This document shows positions 20,920 to 31,499 of a DNA stretch of 64,000 bases, piece after piece. This stretch comes from Gerris lacustris (taxonomy: Eukaryota; Arthropoda; Insecta; Hemiptera; Gerridae): the NCBI GenBank assembly GCA_951217055.1, contig OX578278.1, positions 36,043,688 through 36,107,687 of the forward strand. The letters run 5' to 3'. A program made the position numbers and the translations under genes. The notes beneath the pieces were generated by a model, which was not told where the DNA came from, did not search any database, and saw only the letters and a list, made by a program, of their open reading frames with translations. How positions within the stretch are numbered: position 1 is the first letter of the stretch; every line of letters starts with the position of its first letter.

Positions 20920-21454
20920 CAATCCTCTCCAACTGGGATTTTTAGCCAGCTCAAAAGCTTCTAGTATGCCGCAGTGGTCAGGGCACGAAGGGGGGGGGGG
21001 GGGGGGGGGGGAGAGAATTTGAATAAAAACTAAGTATTTTGATAAAAAAAAACCACAAGAATATGCATTTATATGCTTTTCTGAAAACAGCCGTTTTATG
21101 CATTTATGTATATGCTCGATAAATTTAAATTCTGTTGGTCCCAGAAAGGTGAAAATACCTCCAAAAGGCTTCTTTCAATGAGTACTATTCAGGAAAAAAA
21201 TATGCAAATATGCTTAAATCCGAGCCCTAATTATAATACTAATTAAATGAACAAGGTCTCTGCTTACCCATTAGCAGTACCAACAACCATTGGACCATGG
21301 TCACAAAGATCTGATTCCCAGATGTCAAATTTATATTTAAGTAAGTTATTATTAAATTTGTGCAAAATATATAAATAATATGGGTCCATCAGTGTGGTAA
21401 TTAAGTTTTTTAAATATGGGGGTTGAAAATCAAATGAAAAAATATTGAGCAAAC

Positions 21455-21600
21455 CGACAGGCAAGACCAAAAATGTTCCCTGCTGTATGAAACATAATTT
21501 TATCAAGGCATTTTTGAAATTGGGGACATAAAGAAAGGTTGTCCTTGAGAATGTTTAAAATTGGCTTTCATTACCTTCAGTAAGCTCAGAAGCAAAAATA
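21455..21600 (-). mobile_element. Family A Helentron-like 5' fragment
   Basis: Reads, on +, AGACCAAAAATGTTCCCTG... then GGGGACATAAAGAAAGG, and ends with CCTTCAGTAAGCTCAGAAGC, the diverged 5' hairpin. The 3' half is missing. Confidence 0.6.
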
Positions 21601-21609
21601 ATAATTAGG

Positions 21610-22435
21610 AAACTTAGTTTAACAATAGATAAGAATTGCTTCAGAATCAGAACCTTTTAAAAAATATTTGATAGAGAACATATTTGAAGAAATGCAATTT
21701 TGAGAAAGCACATTTATATCAGGTTTGGGAAAAAAAATTGAAGCAAGTAGGCAGTATTTCTCATGTATCTTTTACCTCTTCAAGGATATTTTCTATTATC
21801 TATTTCTCTATATATTTGTAATTGAAAATTATTTTGGAATTAAAGCTGTGGTTCTTAAAAAAATGCAGATATTCATGACTCCTCTTTACTTCTTAAGAAG
21901 TTATTTAAAATGTTCTTAATAACCTTATTGAGTCAAATGAACCACTGCTATGTAAGCATAAAGTAGTGTTCAATTTGTTAGAATAGGGGAAATCCAAGGT
22001 AACAACATAAGATATGCAATAAACTAAACCAACAACTTAATATACACAAGATATAATCTTTCAAGAAATGCTGAAGCAATAGCAGCAGTCCCAAGGGTAT
22101 TCTTCTCATCTAAAGGGTGAGGGTGATGATTTTAACCATGATAAGGGCTTCAGCTCTGAATAGCCATAAAGGAGGAAGAATGCAGAGTTGGGCTGAGCAT
22201 GGGCTCAAAGTACTGCAGTAGAAACACCTTACAGGAAAACATTACCATTAATGGCATAATCCATGCAGCAATGCAAATTTCATGCTTAGCTTGCACCCCA
22301 ATTTTTAGTACCTCCTTAAACCACCAAATTATAAATTGAAAATTAACCAGATTTCACCCTTAGAAAGAACAGGATTAAATTTACTGGTTATTTAGCCCTT
22401 CCCAAATAAAGAAGGTTGGATTCCATTGCCATAGC
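21610..22435. other. Unassigned AT-rich sequence
   Basis: No coding domain was found; the 64-residue frame at 21725-21919 has no recognisable motif. Confidence 0.4.
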
Positions 22436-22439
22436 CCTT

Positions 22440-23684
22440 TCTAAAATAAGTCAAGTAAAACATTGTGAGATCATTAGTTTAGCCAAGTCTCCCCCTGTCC
22501 AAGTAAGTTCTACTAGGTCTAATTTATCCAGTACAAGTAAGTGATGATGTTAGTTCCCGCTCTCTATTCTCTGTCCTTCACAAACTCACACTTTTCTTTC
22601 CCTAATCACTCAACATGTTTAAATTTAAAAACAATTTTCTGAATTGGACATTACAAAGCACAAAGAGGTTAAACAGTTTGCTGTTATTCAATGTATACTT
22701 TTCCTATTATTTATATTAAGACCATTCTTTAAAAAATAAAATGTTATGCCATGACATATACTTTGTTGCATCCTCGTTCTGCATAATTACCAAGTTGCAA
22801 TTAAGTGTGCAACGAGCGGGATATGTAGGTATACAATCTTCGAGCTCAGTATTCAATAAAGAACAATATAAAATTCTATGAGAGTAAAACAGACATTAAA
22901 CTCTACATATATAGGAATGTTAAAGTTTTTAGGATTGCTGAAGTGCCTTAGAATTATACCTTAGAATATACATTGAATAACAACAAACTGTTTAACCTCT
23001 TTGTGCTTTGTAATGTCCAAGTCAGAAAATTGTTTTTAAATTTAAACGTGTTGAGTGATTTGGGAAAGAAAAATGTGAGTTTGTGAGGGACAGAGAATAG
23101 AGAGGGAGACAGACAAGCAACATCATTTACTTGTACTGGATAAATTAGACCTAGTAGAACTTGGCTAATCCAATGATATCACTACGTTTTACGTGAGACT
23201 GGCTTATTTTTTTACACCAGTGTTTTGGTTGGGATTTCAATTCTTTTTGTAAGTAATTTTGGTTTCTTAGCCTCTTGTTCTTTTTGAACACATAATATGT
23301 ACAAGTACATCTTGTACAAGAAGAGATAAAAATGATAAGGAAAGAACATAATAAGAAATAAATAGTAACAGGAAATAATTTCAATTGGTTAGAAGAAGGG
23401 GTTTGAAATGAAAAGACAAAGTGGCAAAGTATGTAACGAGTGGGGTGTTCAAATTGAACTAAACAATTATCTGAATATATCATGTGCGGACGAGCGGGAA
23501 GTATATGTTAAGAATCTTCATGCTCAATATTCAATAACGATCAATCACTATAATTCTAATATAAAATTCGAAAATCTCTACTAAAAAGCGCTAGTAATGC
23601 AAGTTATATATATTTTTTTAAATATTTTGAATAGGTGTTTTTTCTATTAACCTTGAGAGGGGCAAAGAACCAGATATCTGCAGA

Positions 23685-23715
<31 letters not shown>

Positions 23716-24060
23716 TTCCGTTTTATTTTAACATTAAACTCTACCAATATAGAACATTTTAACTTTCTAGGATTGCTAGAAGTGGCTTAGAATTATGAAG
23801 AGTCAATAAATCTATATATCAATGACAAATAACAAAACTTTAGGCTCATATAACTTATGAACTAATATGGATAGAGGTGTGAAATTTTTAATTCTGGTTC
23901 AGTTTGTAATGAGCTCTAATTTAAAATAGACTTTACATATCTAAGTAATTATAATAAGATAATAGAGGGTGGTCAAAAATGCCTTGATTTGGTGCCTGTA
24001 AAGGATGGTATGACTGTGCTCGGCACTGCCGTGCTCCCAGATCAGTCTAAATTAAAAAAA
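22440..24060 (-). repeat. Complex dispersed repeat with internal inverted and direct copies
   Basis: Segments 22505-22704 and 22972-23162 are inverted copies (GTTAAACAGTTTG...; TTTAACCTCTTTGTGC). Segments 22770-22965 and 23430-23815 are direct copies (AACGAGCGGGATATG / GACGAGCGGGAAGTA; AGGATTGCTGAAGTG). A related copy lies at 39060-39840 on the opposite strand. No coding capacity or class was recognised. Confidence 0.55.
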
Positions 24061-24904
24061 AAAAACTAAATAAATAAAACTAAATAGAAATAAGAAGAGC
24101 AAAATTGATCATTTTAAACCACTCATAATTAATATAGGCCAGTTTAAGTGACCATCATCAATAAATAATAATAGATAATAACAATATAAAATATTTTATG
24201 AGATATAAGGGCAAAGTCAGTAGTGTATTGAGTGGTTTTTGGCGGTGTATGGTTGCTGAAAAGTATATATAGTAAAATATGGGTCTTCTTACATATTAGG
24301 ATTTCTCGCACTTCGTTTTCTTACAAGTGAGGTCGTGCAGGATACCAAAGCTAACCAGCCTAAATTTTCTGTCAGCAAAAAATAAAAATATGTTAAAACT
24401 CAAATTTTAGAAAGAAAAATGTAATTTACCTTTATGGGGGAATTAAAACTTAAAAATGATTGAATTATCATATAATGATACTAAAATTACATTCAATAGA
24501 CTAATTTAACTTAAAACTTAAGGGCTTAAAAAAAAATGTATCCCAAGAATAAACATACCTAATTAACTGATAACACAGAGAAATTGGATGACCCTAATAT
24601 TTTTACAAAGCTAAGACTAGTCGAAAATTACCTATCATTTTGAAACTTTAACTCTTATCAGATCCGTGCAAGCTCATTTCTGCAAAGGTTGTGATACAAA
24701 GTTACCCCTTGCAAGCACTGAAGAGTTAAGGATCAGAAATAGTACCCTACATGGCTTTACTGCTGCTATAAATCTATCATCCTAAAACTCATGGAAGTAT
24801 AATTTAACAAATAATTTACTGTAATTATTAAAAAAAGAAACATCTCCAACATAAAAATGGCTACGCACTTCGCACAGCAATACAAGTTAAGCTTGGAAGT
24901 AAAA

Positions 24905-25044
24905 TCATAACAATTTTGGCAGATTTAAAAAAATGGGGGAAAAATGAAATAAATTGGATAATAACAGGTTAAAAGCATAAAATCATTAAATTTTATGAAA
25001 TAGGACGCGAGGAAGATATAAGCCTCACTAATTAGCAGAGTATG
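24905..25044 (+). mobile_element. Family A2 Helentron-like 3' end fragment
   Basis: Contains CAATTTTGGCAGATTTAAAA, AAAATCATTAAA, GGACGCGAGGAAG and a diverged terminal stem-loop near 25030-25044. Confidence 0.6.
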
Positions 25045-25541
25045 GCCAATTAGTATTGCTTTTAATATTCGGTCATCACTTATTCATCACCAAAGACTTT
25101 GTCACAGGAACTGTCTAAAACAGGGCCTAACTTCAGAAGTAACCTGCAAACACCATGGGCCAAAGAAATAGTCTCCCTAATGAATAAGTGCCATTATCAC
25201 TATATCTTGTATAAACTTTAAAGAAAAAGGGAAACATGGAAGGGATTATGTGCTTTTAAATAAATAATAAAATATGATTGTAGAATAGGCACACAAATGT
25301 TACTACAGTAAGATAAAGATCCATGCCGTGTTGAAGAAAGTTATATATATAAAAATTGTTCAAAAGGAAGTCATTTTTGTGAAATTGATTTTGAGATCAA
25401 TAAGCTTGGTGTTTGGGGATACAGTTACAAAACTCTATATTTTTAATATGCTCAGACCTAAATCAATGTTAGCATATCTCTTCAAAACTCAGGTGCCTTA
25501 TTGTCGCCCTTTAACTCTTATCCTTCTAGTATTAAACTGTT

Positions 25542-25587
25542 ATTACATATCGACAATAAAAATGTTACACCACGTATCTACAAAATC
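25542..25587 (+). repeat. Left terminal inverted repeat
   Basis: Begins ATTACATATCGACAATAA and ends ACCACGTATCTACAAAATC. It pairs with 29511-29557. Confidence 0.75.
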
Positions 25588-26792
25588 ACAATTTTACAGG
25601 AGAGACAAAAAACAACTTTGAGCGTCTAATTTTTAATATTTGTAAGATTAGTTTTTATTAGCATATTGCTTGACTGTCTAACTAGGACTAAACACTTTTA
25701 AGGTAAAAACTACGATATATATAAAAATAAAGTAGGCAACATTGTAAAAAGCTGAAGCAGATACAAGTAATCTCTCTCTTGATACTTCCCAAAACACAAC
25801 AATGTTCGGGAAATTTTAAGTCATCAAGGGAGACGCTAAGATGGAAAAATCCTAGAAATTACAGACAAAACAATTTTTTTAAAAATCTTTTATACTTAAA
25901 AATAGTGATATAATACTTAATTTCACAAACCACAGCTCAATTTAACCAGTCAAATAAAGGAACTATACTTTTTAAAAACTCAACTTCTTAGAAACATGAA
26001 AAACTAAAAAATATAAATATGTATAACTGAAACGCATAAAAATAATATATATACACACAAAAAATAATAAAAGTAGATGATTAAGAGCAAGATTAAAAAC
26101 ATTAAAATAGATAATAATTTAATTTCTATCCATGTAGAAATTACAATTAAAATAAAAATTACAATTAATATTAAAATAAATTTTCGATATAACATTTAAA
26201 GAGCCTTAGATTTAAAAATAATAATTTTGTTAACATTTGCCAATAAAAAAAAGATAAAAAAAAAAAAAATTAAATAATAATAATAATAATAATAATATTT
26301 AGAGGTGGGGCCGGCTGTCATAAAAAGGGTGAAAGTTTTTTGGGATTTCAGCTTTTAATTCATGTAAATGTTGCCATTTTGTCCTATTAATTTTGATTGG
26401 TTCACTAAACATTTGTTTAAATTCTCTCAATATTTTTTGGAGCTTTGTGTGTTCTGAGTGACAGATCAGTGAATGGATCTTCAAAGTCCAACTTTACTTG
26501 AATTTTGTCGTCAGGTGAATATTTAATTGCTTTAATATTATTTATTGTTGGGTCGTGAGCTTTCTTGCCTGGTCTGATAGATGAGTTCGCAAGGTTCTTT
26601 GAATAATCTTTAACGAAGTCCCATTCAATCATTTTGACTTCATAGGGCGGATTTCTTGCTGCTGCAGTAATCCTTAAATAGTTGGACGGGAGATAAATTG
26701 TTTGGTTTTTTAATTTAGTTTCAATATTAGCAAGAACCGAATCACATTTCATTTGAGTATGTCCAGGTTCCAAACACTTCTGTGTTAAAGTA

Positions 26793-27135
26793 CAGTAGAA
26801 CCTCGATTATCCGTCTCCCGATTTACTGTCTTTCTCGCTTAACCGTCAGGCCACACGCCATTGCACACCCCACTTTCTTTGACCTTCGACTCGGCACACC
26901 CATACTTTCGGCAGCCAAAAAAGCTCGAAGTATGTTAAAACAAAAAAAATTAACAGACTTCTTCCATCAAAGAAATGTAAATTTATTATTTATTAAAATA
27001 AACATCTATTTGTTAATAAAATAACAATTCATTTTTTAATAAATTAAAAAAATTCCCCTTTTCCGCTTAACCGTCTTTTCAATTATCCGTCAAGGCTCTG
27101 GTCCCGTGCCTGACGGTTAATCGAGGTTCTACATG
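26793..27135. mobile_element. Pogo/Tigger-type MITE inside the DUF7869-like gene
   Basis: The TIR CAGTAGAACCTCGATTATCC lies at the left after a TA (26791-26792). GGTTAATCGAGGTTCTAC lies at the right. Joining the gene across it at a single TA restores an uninterrupted reading frame (SLENTLTQKCLEPGH on the minus strand), which confirms a TA target. The last bases at the right (CTACATGTTA) are mutated. No transposase is encoded; 343 bp. Confidence 0.88.
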
Positions 27136-27387
27136 TTATTTTCCAAGCTAAACGCTAGAAGTGCGTTCGCCATTACCACATTTCTATTTTGGTAGCTGCA
27201 ACCGTCACTCCAGATTGTGACTGGGTTGCTTGAATTGTCAGGTAAAGTTTCTTTAAGATAGTCAATGACAAACGAAGCAAAGGTGCTAGCTTTCAGATCA
27301 GTAGTAGCCGTCTCATCAAACCAGTAGCATTTCATGTAGTGTGTAACTAAGTCATATACGGTGAAGTTATGCAAAGTAGAGCTTTGT

Positions 27388-27436
27388 TATTGAAGCGAGC
27401 GTAGCGAGCTTCCTACATTCAACGAAATATGCTCCG

Positions 27437-27496
<60 letters not shown>

Positions 27497-28167
27497 AGTA
27501 ACGTTTACGCGTGTGACGATAACTTGAGTAAAAGTTGACCGATTTAGTTGAAATTTGGTATACATGTTCCTCTTACTAATACTCAGGCTAAGTTCGTTGG
27601 ACAGCGTGATCCGTCCAAGAGTTCGCGCGCAACGCTCGCGTAAACGAGAGGTACAAAAATTAAATTGGAATTTCAGGACAGGAAAAGATTCTATCATCAT
27701 CTACTCGATGAGACGAACATTTTTTTCAAATAACATTTTTTACTAAAACCAACAGCGACACCGCTATGACTTAATAAAGATCGCTAAAACTATTAAAGCG
27801 GACCTAAACGTTTATAATAGAGAAAACAACCTTTTTACCGATATCTTACGTTCTAACGAAACGATTTTAATAAAACTTCATATACACCATCTAATGCACA
27901 ATTGAAACAGGTATGCAAAATTTCAATTTGATACATGCAGTAGTTTGTTTGTAGCAAAGAGATAAAAATTATAAATATTGAAATAGAGATGTGTGGTTAG
28001 AAGAATAGTAAGAATGCGGGGTCGCTCCCTCACTACTAGCCGCTGCACTACTACTATACCCATTATCTATCAGCTCATCATGATTCACAATAATCTTTTT
28101 TTTCAATATTCAATACATATTTATTACTATACGCTCGCTTCAATGATAGAGCCACGCGATGCCTAGT
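27388..28167 (+). mobile_element. Helentron-like element, family B, inside the DUF7869-like gene
   Basis: 780 bp, a full match to 16914-17689. The 5' end is TATTGAAGCGAGCGTA. A (TCTG)n core of about 15 units lies at 27436-27495. The 3' inverted repeat is TACGCTCGCTTCAAT. The terminal segment TAGAGCCACGCGATGCCTA can form a short stem, and the end is CCTAGT. Host coding sequence resumes immediately on both sides (GCTTTGT | ATAATAC) with no duplicated bases, as expected for Helitron-type insertion. Confidence 0.85.
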
Positions 28168-28916
28168 ATAATACAAAGCCGAAGCATTAAGCATCAGACA
28201 CACCTTAACGGCTTGCAGGTCTTGGCTGAACACACTGCACAGTCCGTTATTGCCCAAAGCAATGTCCTTTGTCATTTCATTACGTGCATTAATTTTCTGC
28301 TCTGATGTTGATTGTAAGTATCTACAGATAACACACAGGTCTTTTTTTAAAGGCTGGAAGGCAACCTTTATCTTTGACTATCTTATCAAAGAAATACTTA
28401 GTTTAATTAGGCTTCTGAAACATCTATGTCATTTTGCACCATCGTATTAGTATTTATTTCTACAAATGGATCAATATAAGTAATTTATGTCGTTATCAGA
28501 AGACACATCATCTGGTAAGTCTGATTCACTAACATGGCAAAATTCATCATGGTCTTCATATTCATCATTACATTTGATGTATGACATTTCTATCAATAAT
28601 ATTTATTATAATAAATATTATAACCAATGTATTTTTGTAAATTATAATTAAATTAAACTTAAAAAACAAAATTTAAATTGTGATTATAGTCTTAATTATA
28701 TCTATAAAGGGTACACACATACGTAAAAAATACAAAGATTGACTTATCTCATAGGTACTGATACCAAACAAAAATTACTTCTGGCCTAGAGAATGCACAA
28801 AGATATTGTTACTGGTCTACTTGTCCCTTCCCATTTAACAGTTTAATGTAAAGAAAACTGCACATAATTGATTTGAATATAAAACACCTCCTGCCTCTTA
28901 TTATGTTGAAAGTGTG

Positions 28917-28957
28917 AAACCACGTATCTGCATAATGGTAGTGCAGATACGTGGTTT
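28917..28957. repeat. Internal hairpin made of two TIR-core motifs
   Basis: AAACCACGTATCTGCA and TGCAGATACGTGGTTT are perfect 16-bp arms around a 9-base spacer, 330 bp upstream of the gene start. With seven extra bases to the left, the left arm resembles the element's own TIR (AGTGTGAAACCACGTATCTG against AATGTGACACCACGTATCTA). It could be a regulatory transposase-binding site, or the end of a smaller related element (28910-29557). Confidence 0.8.
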
Positions 28958-29510
28958 AAATAATAGGTTGTTATAAAACAATAATAATAGTAGTTGCCAA
29001 TTATTTAGTCATAAACTAATGAATCTAAGACATCTGTAGTAAGAGCAGTAAAGTAACATAAAAATAGTACTGAAAACATTATAAAAAGTCATGCACAAAA
29101 CAAAGGTATCTACTTACCTCAGTAATTTTTTGTTCTAAATTGTATTTGCACTTATAACCTAGCACCTTACTTTCTATGCTAAAATATTAATTATTATATA
29201 ATAATATTATCACATCTTTATTAATTTAAAAACAAATGAAAATATAAAAAAACAAACACAAAAACACAGCCACAGGCACGAGTTGTCACTTAACCTTCTC
29301 TGATGTTGTTCACATGACATCTCGTAACTGAGATAGTGCTGCAATCTGTTGTGAGATACGTGTTGTCTCTTTGTAATTAAGTCTTCATTCGGCTACGAGA
29401 TGTCACTAAAAGTCATTTTTTAAATAGTTTCTTGAAGTTTTCAGTTACCAGGTCTCACTGACACCTGCAGAGCCTTTATGAAGGCAAAAGAGTAAAAAAG
29501 AAAAATAGCC

Positions 29511-29557
29511 GATTTTGTAGATACGTGGTGTCACATTGTTATCGTCAAATATGTAAT
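29511..29557 (-). repeat. Right terminal inverted repeat
   Basis: GATTTTGTAGATACGTGGTG followed by TCACATTG..., ending ATATGTAAT; inverse of 25542-25587. Confidence 0.75.
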
Positions 29558-29560
29558 GTA

Positions 29561-29853
29561 AAATAGTCTGCCAATTAGTGTGGCACTTAGAATCCTCGCA
29601 TTATATCATGTACTTTATTGATGTTATCCTTTAACACACCATTATTGTATAATTTATTTAACTGTTTCCCCCTTTTTTAATTTTAGATCTGTCAAAATTG
29701 TTTTGAATTTTTACATAGATAAAAGTATCAATTTAGCAAAATTTACTAACCAAAGACGGTTGAAATTAATCTAGGGCTCTCTGCGAGCTACTTTCAAAAA
29801 CCATCACAAATTCATAAACATCAGATGAGTACTTTTTAATTACTGCAATCAGG
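29561..29853 (-). mobile_element. Family A2 Helentron-like 3' half
   Basis: Starts AAAATAGTCTGCCAATTAGT (3' stem-loop), then the CCTCGCATT, GATCTGTCAAAATTG and AGACGGTTGAAATTAAT blocks, and fades after GATGAGTACTTTTTAATTAC. It abuts the right TIR of the 4-kb unit. Confidence 0.65.
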
Positions 29854-29854
29854 T

Positions 29855-30394
29855 GGGTTTCGTGTGGAAACTTATATCATTTTAAGTAGTATTTTTTATA
29901 AACAATTTCTTGATTAGCATGCCACATGTTGTTATAATACTCTCAATAAATAAATAGATACTTAGGTTTATACGAATAATTAAATCAACAAAACATTCCC
30001 TGGCTCACTCGCCCCGGGAGTTTCGTCACAGCGTCTCTGCACAGTACTTATTTAATACGATTTGCCAGTTTAATACATGATGTCCTTAATCAAATTTTTA
30101 GTCACTCATTGACAAATAAAATTTTAACAAAGGATTTTTAAAAAAAATCTTAGTGCCGATAATTTTTAATTTTTATATATCAGAGAGAGAGGTCCCGGAA
30201 CGCCGTTCCGCCTCAAATCCAAGCCCTGTGTGTAAATAAATGTATGTTTGTGCACATGTGGAAGAGAAACTAAGAATAGGCAAATGAAAATGGAAAATTA
30301 TACGGTTACATCTGATGGAGTGATTGGTCCACCACGATTCATCTCCTACATACAGCAGGCCCAAGCTCTTCGTGGGCTTTGAATTATTATTATT
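29855..30394. other. Unassigned sequence
   Basis: No domain in the overlapping frames at 30173-30565; part of those frames enters the hAT element. Confidence 0.4.
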
Positions 30395-30402
30395 CTTATT
30401 AC

Positions 30403-31488
30403 TAGGGCTCGGATTTGAGCATATTTGCATATTTTTTTCCTTAATAGTACTCATTGAAAGAAGCCTTTTGGTGGTATTTTCAACTTTCTGGAACCAACAG
30501 AATTTAAATTTATCGAGCATATAAATGCATAAAACGGCTGATTTCAGAAAAGCATATAAATGCATATTCTTGTGGTTTTTTTTTTATCAAAATACTTAGT
30601 TTTTATTCAAATTCTCTCCCCCCCCCCCCCCCCCCCCCCCTTCGTGCCCTGACCACCACGAAGAATGAAGAGCGTGATGTCATGCTTGACTTTCATAAAA
30701 GCCTACATGAGCGTCATTTCTGAGGTTATCCTAAAGTTGGAATCTCGAGGGATGGAGTTGTTTGAAGTGGTCGCTACACTAAACGGAGTCATCAAATAGG
30801 CAACTCATGGCCTAAAGGGACTGGAAAAAACAATGAAAAAAAGTTAGAGTTCGAGCTGGCTAAAAATCCCAGTTGGAGAGGATTGGACTTGGGGAGAATC
30901 CTGCGTGGTAAGTCAGCAATGTCAGACGATTTTCCAAACTACTCTGCACAAAATGCAGCATCAGTTAAGTATTTACCTCTCGTGTCAATTAACGTTGAAA
31001 AATTTTATTGGCCGATTTAAGAAAATCACTTCAAAGTGAAAATATAGAAAAAATCTTGATGTACAGACCAATACCAATCTACTTCATTGACTCACCTAAT
31101 ACCGAACATTTTGTAAATAAACTTTTAAACTATAACTTTTACATATTCTCATACGCATATACTTGAAACTTGTGGATATAGCAGTGTATCATACATACAA
31201 TTTGAAAATAATACTCGTTTATAAACATATAAGCATTTTTTTTAAGACATACGAATAAAAAGATTAAGATATAAAGATATACGAAGATTTTTTTGTTTCA
31301 CTGTCCTCTCTATAGTTTTAAACAGTGTTTTTCGAACATATTCTGCATATTTAACAGCATATTATGGGTTTTTTTCGAGCATATCTATCGAGCATATAAT
31401 GGGGTTTTCGAGCATATCTATCGAGCATAAAATAGGTGGTTTTCGAGCATATCTGGAGATTTTATTGAGCATATCGATCCGAGCCCAA
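30403..31488 (+). mobile_element. hAT element, copy 2 (deleted)
   Basis: An 8-bp duplication CTTATTAC flanks it (30395-30402 and 31489-31496). Ends are TAGGGCTCGGATTTGAGCAT and CGATCCGAGCCCAA. It is inverted relative to copy 1. It has the same subterminal GAGCATAT words, the same transposase tail (SVKYLPLVSINVEKF, near 30960-31010, then a shifted remainder), lacks the MITE, and keeps about 215 bp of interior missing from copy 1. A (C)20 or longer run at about 30620-30640 corresponds to the G run of copy 1 at 20992-21010. Confidence 0.88.
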
Positions 31489-31499
31489 CTTATTACTAA

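Larger units (their letters stand above)
20097..21229 (-). mobile_element. hAT element, copy 1 (deleted)
   Basis: An 8-bp duplication ATTATAAT flanks it (20089-20096 and 21230-21237). TIRs are TAGGGCTCGGAT and ATCCGAGCCCTA. An 8-bp duplication plus TAGNG-type tips identify the hAT superfamily. The ends are packed with ATATGCTCGA and ATATGC words, as expected for subterminal transposase-binding sites. A 235-bp MITE is nested inside (20685-20919). Only the C-terminal end of the transposase remains. Confidence 0.88.
26299..28587 (-). pseudogene. DUF7869-like protein, putative transposase, interrupted
   Basis: I recognise the family from insect genomes as an uncharacterised domain I recall as DUF7869; function unknown. 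Pieces in order on the minus strand: an acidic N-terminus from ATG 28587 (MSYIKCNDEYEDHDEF, 38 codons to a TGA at 28471); after a possible intron, KVAFQPLKKDLCVICRYL with a CxxC (near 28380-28330); FSQDLQAVKVC and ASALYY up to 28168; HNFTVYDLVTHYMKCYWFDE and VTIWSDGCSYQNRNVV (27374-27136); CLEPGHTQMKCDSVLANIET (26779-26720); YLPSNYLRITAAA; and the C-terminus INRTKWQHLHELKAEIPKNF to the stop at 26299. Spaced acidic residues (DLQAV 28219, WSDGC 27204, KCDS 26741) suggest a DDE/D nuclease; this is inference. Frameshifts near 27376 and 26470 plus two insertions make the copy dead. Confidence 0.7.
25542..29557 (-). mobile_element. Putative DNA transposon with a DUF7869-like gene
   Basis: Ends 25542-25587 and 29511-29557 are inverted copies of each other: one gap and about four mismatches over 46-47 bp, with an invariant ACACCACGTATCTACAAAAT core. 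Between them lies one gene on the minus strand with the features of an RNase H-like nuclease. A hairpin at 28917-28957 repeats the TIR core twice. Two younger elements (26793-27135, 27388-28167) cut the gene; without them the unit is about 2.9 kb. The right flank is interrupted two bases outside the TIR by a family A2 element, so a target-site duplication cannot be read. Alternative: a gene that happens to lie between two unrelated copies of a small repeat. Confidence 0.6.

Noticed and set aside
27435..27495. CRISPR-like array
   Set aside because: A 4-bp tandem repeat inside a mobile element; no spacers, and the genome is eukaryotic.
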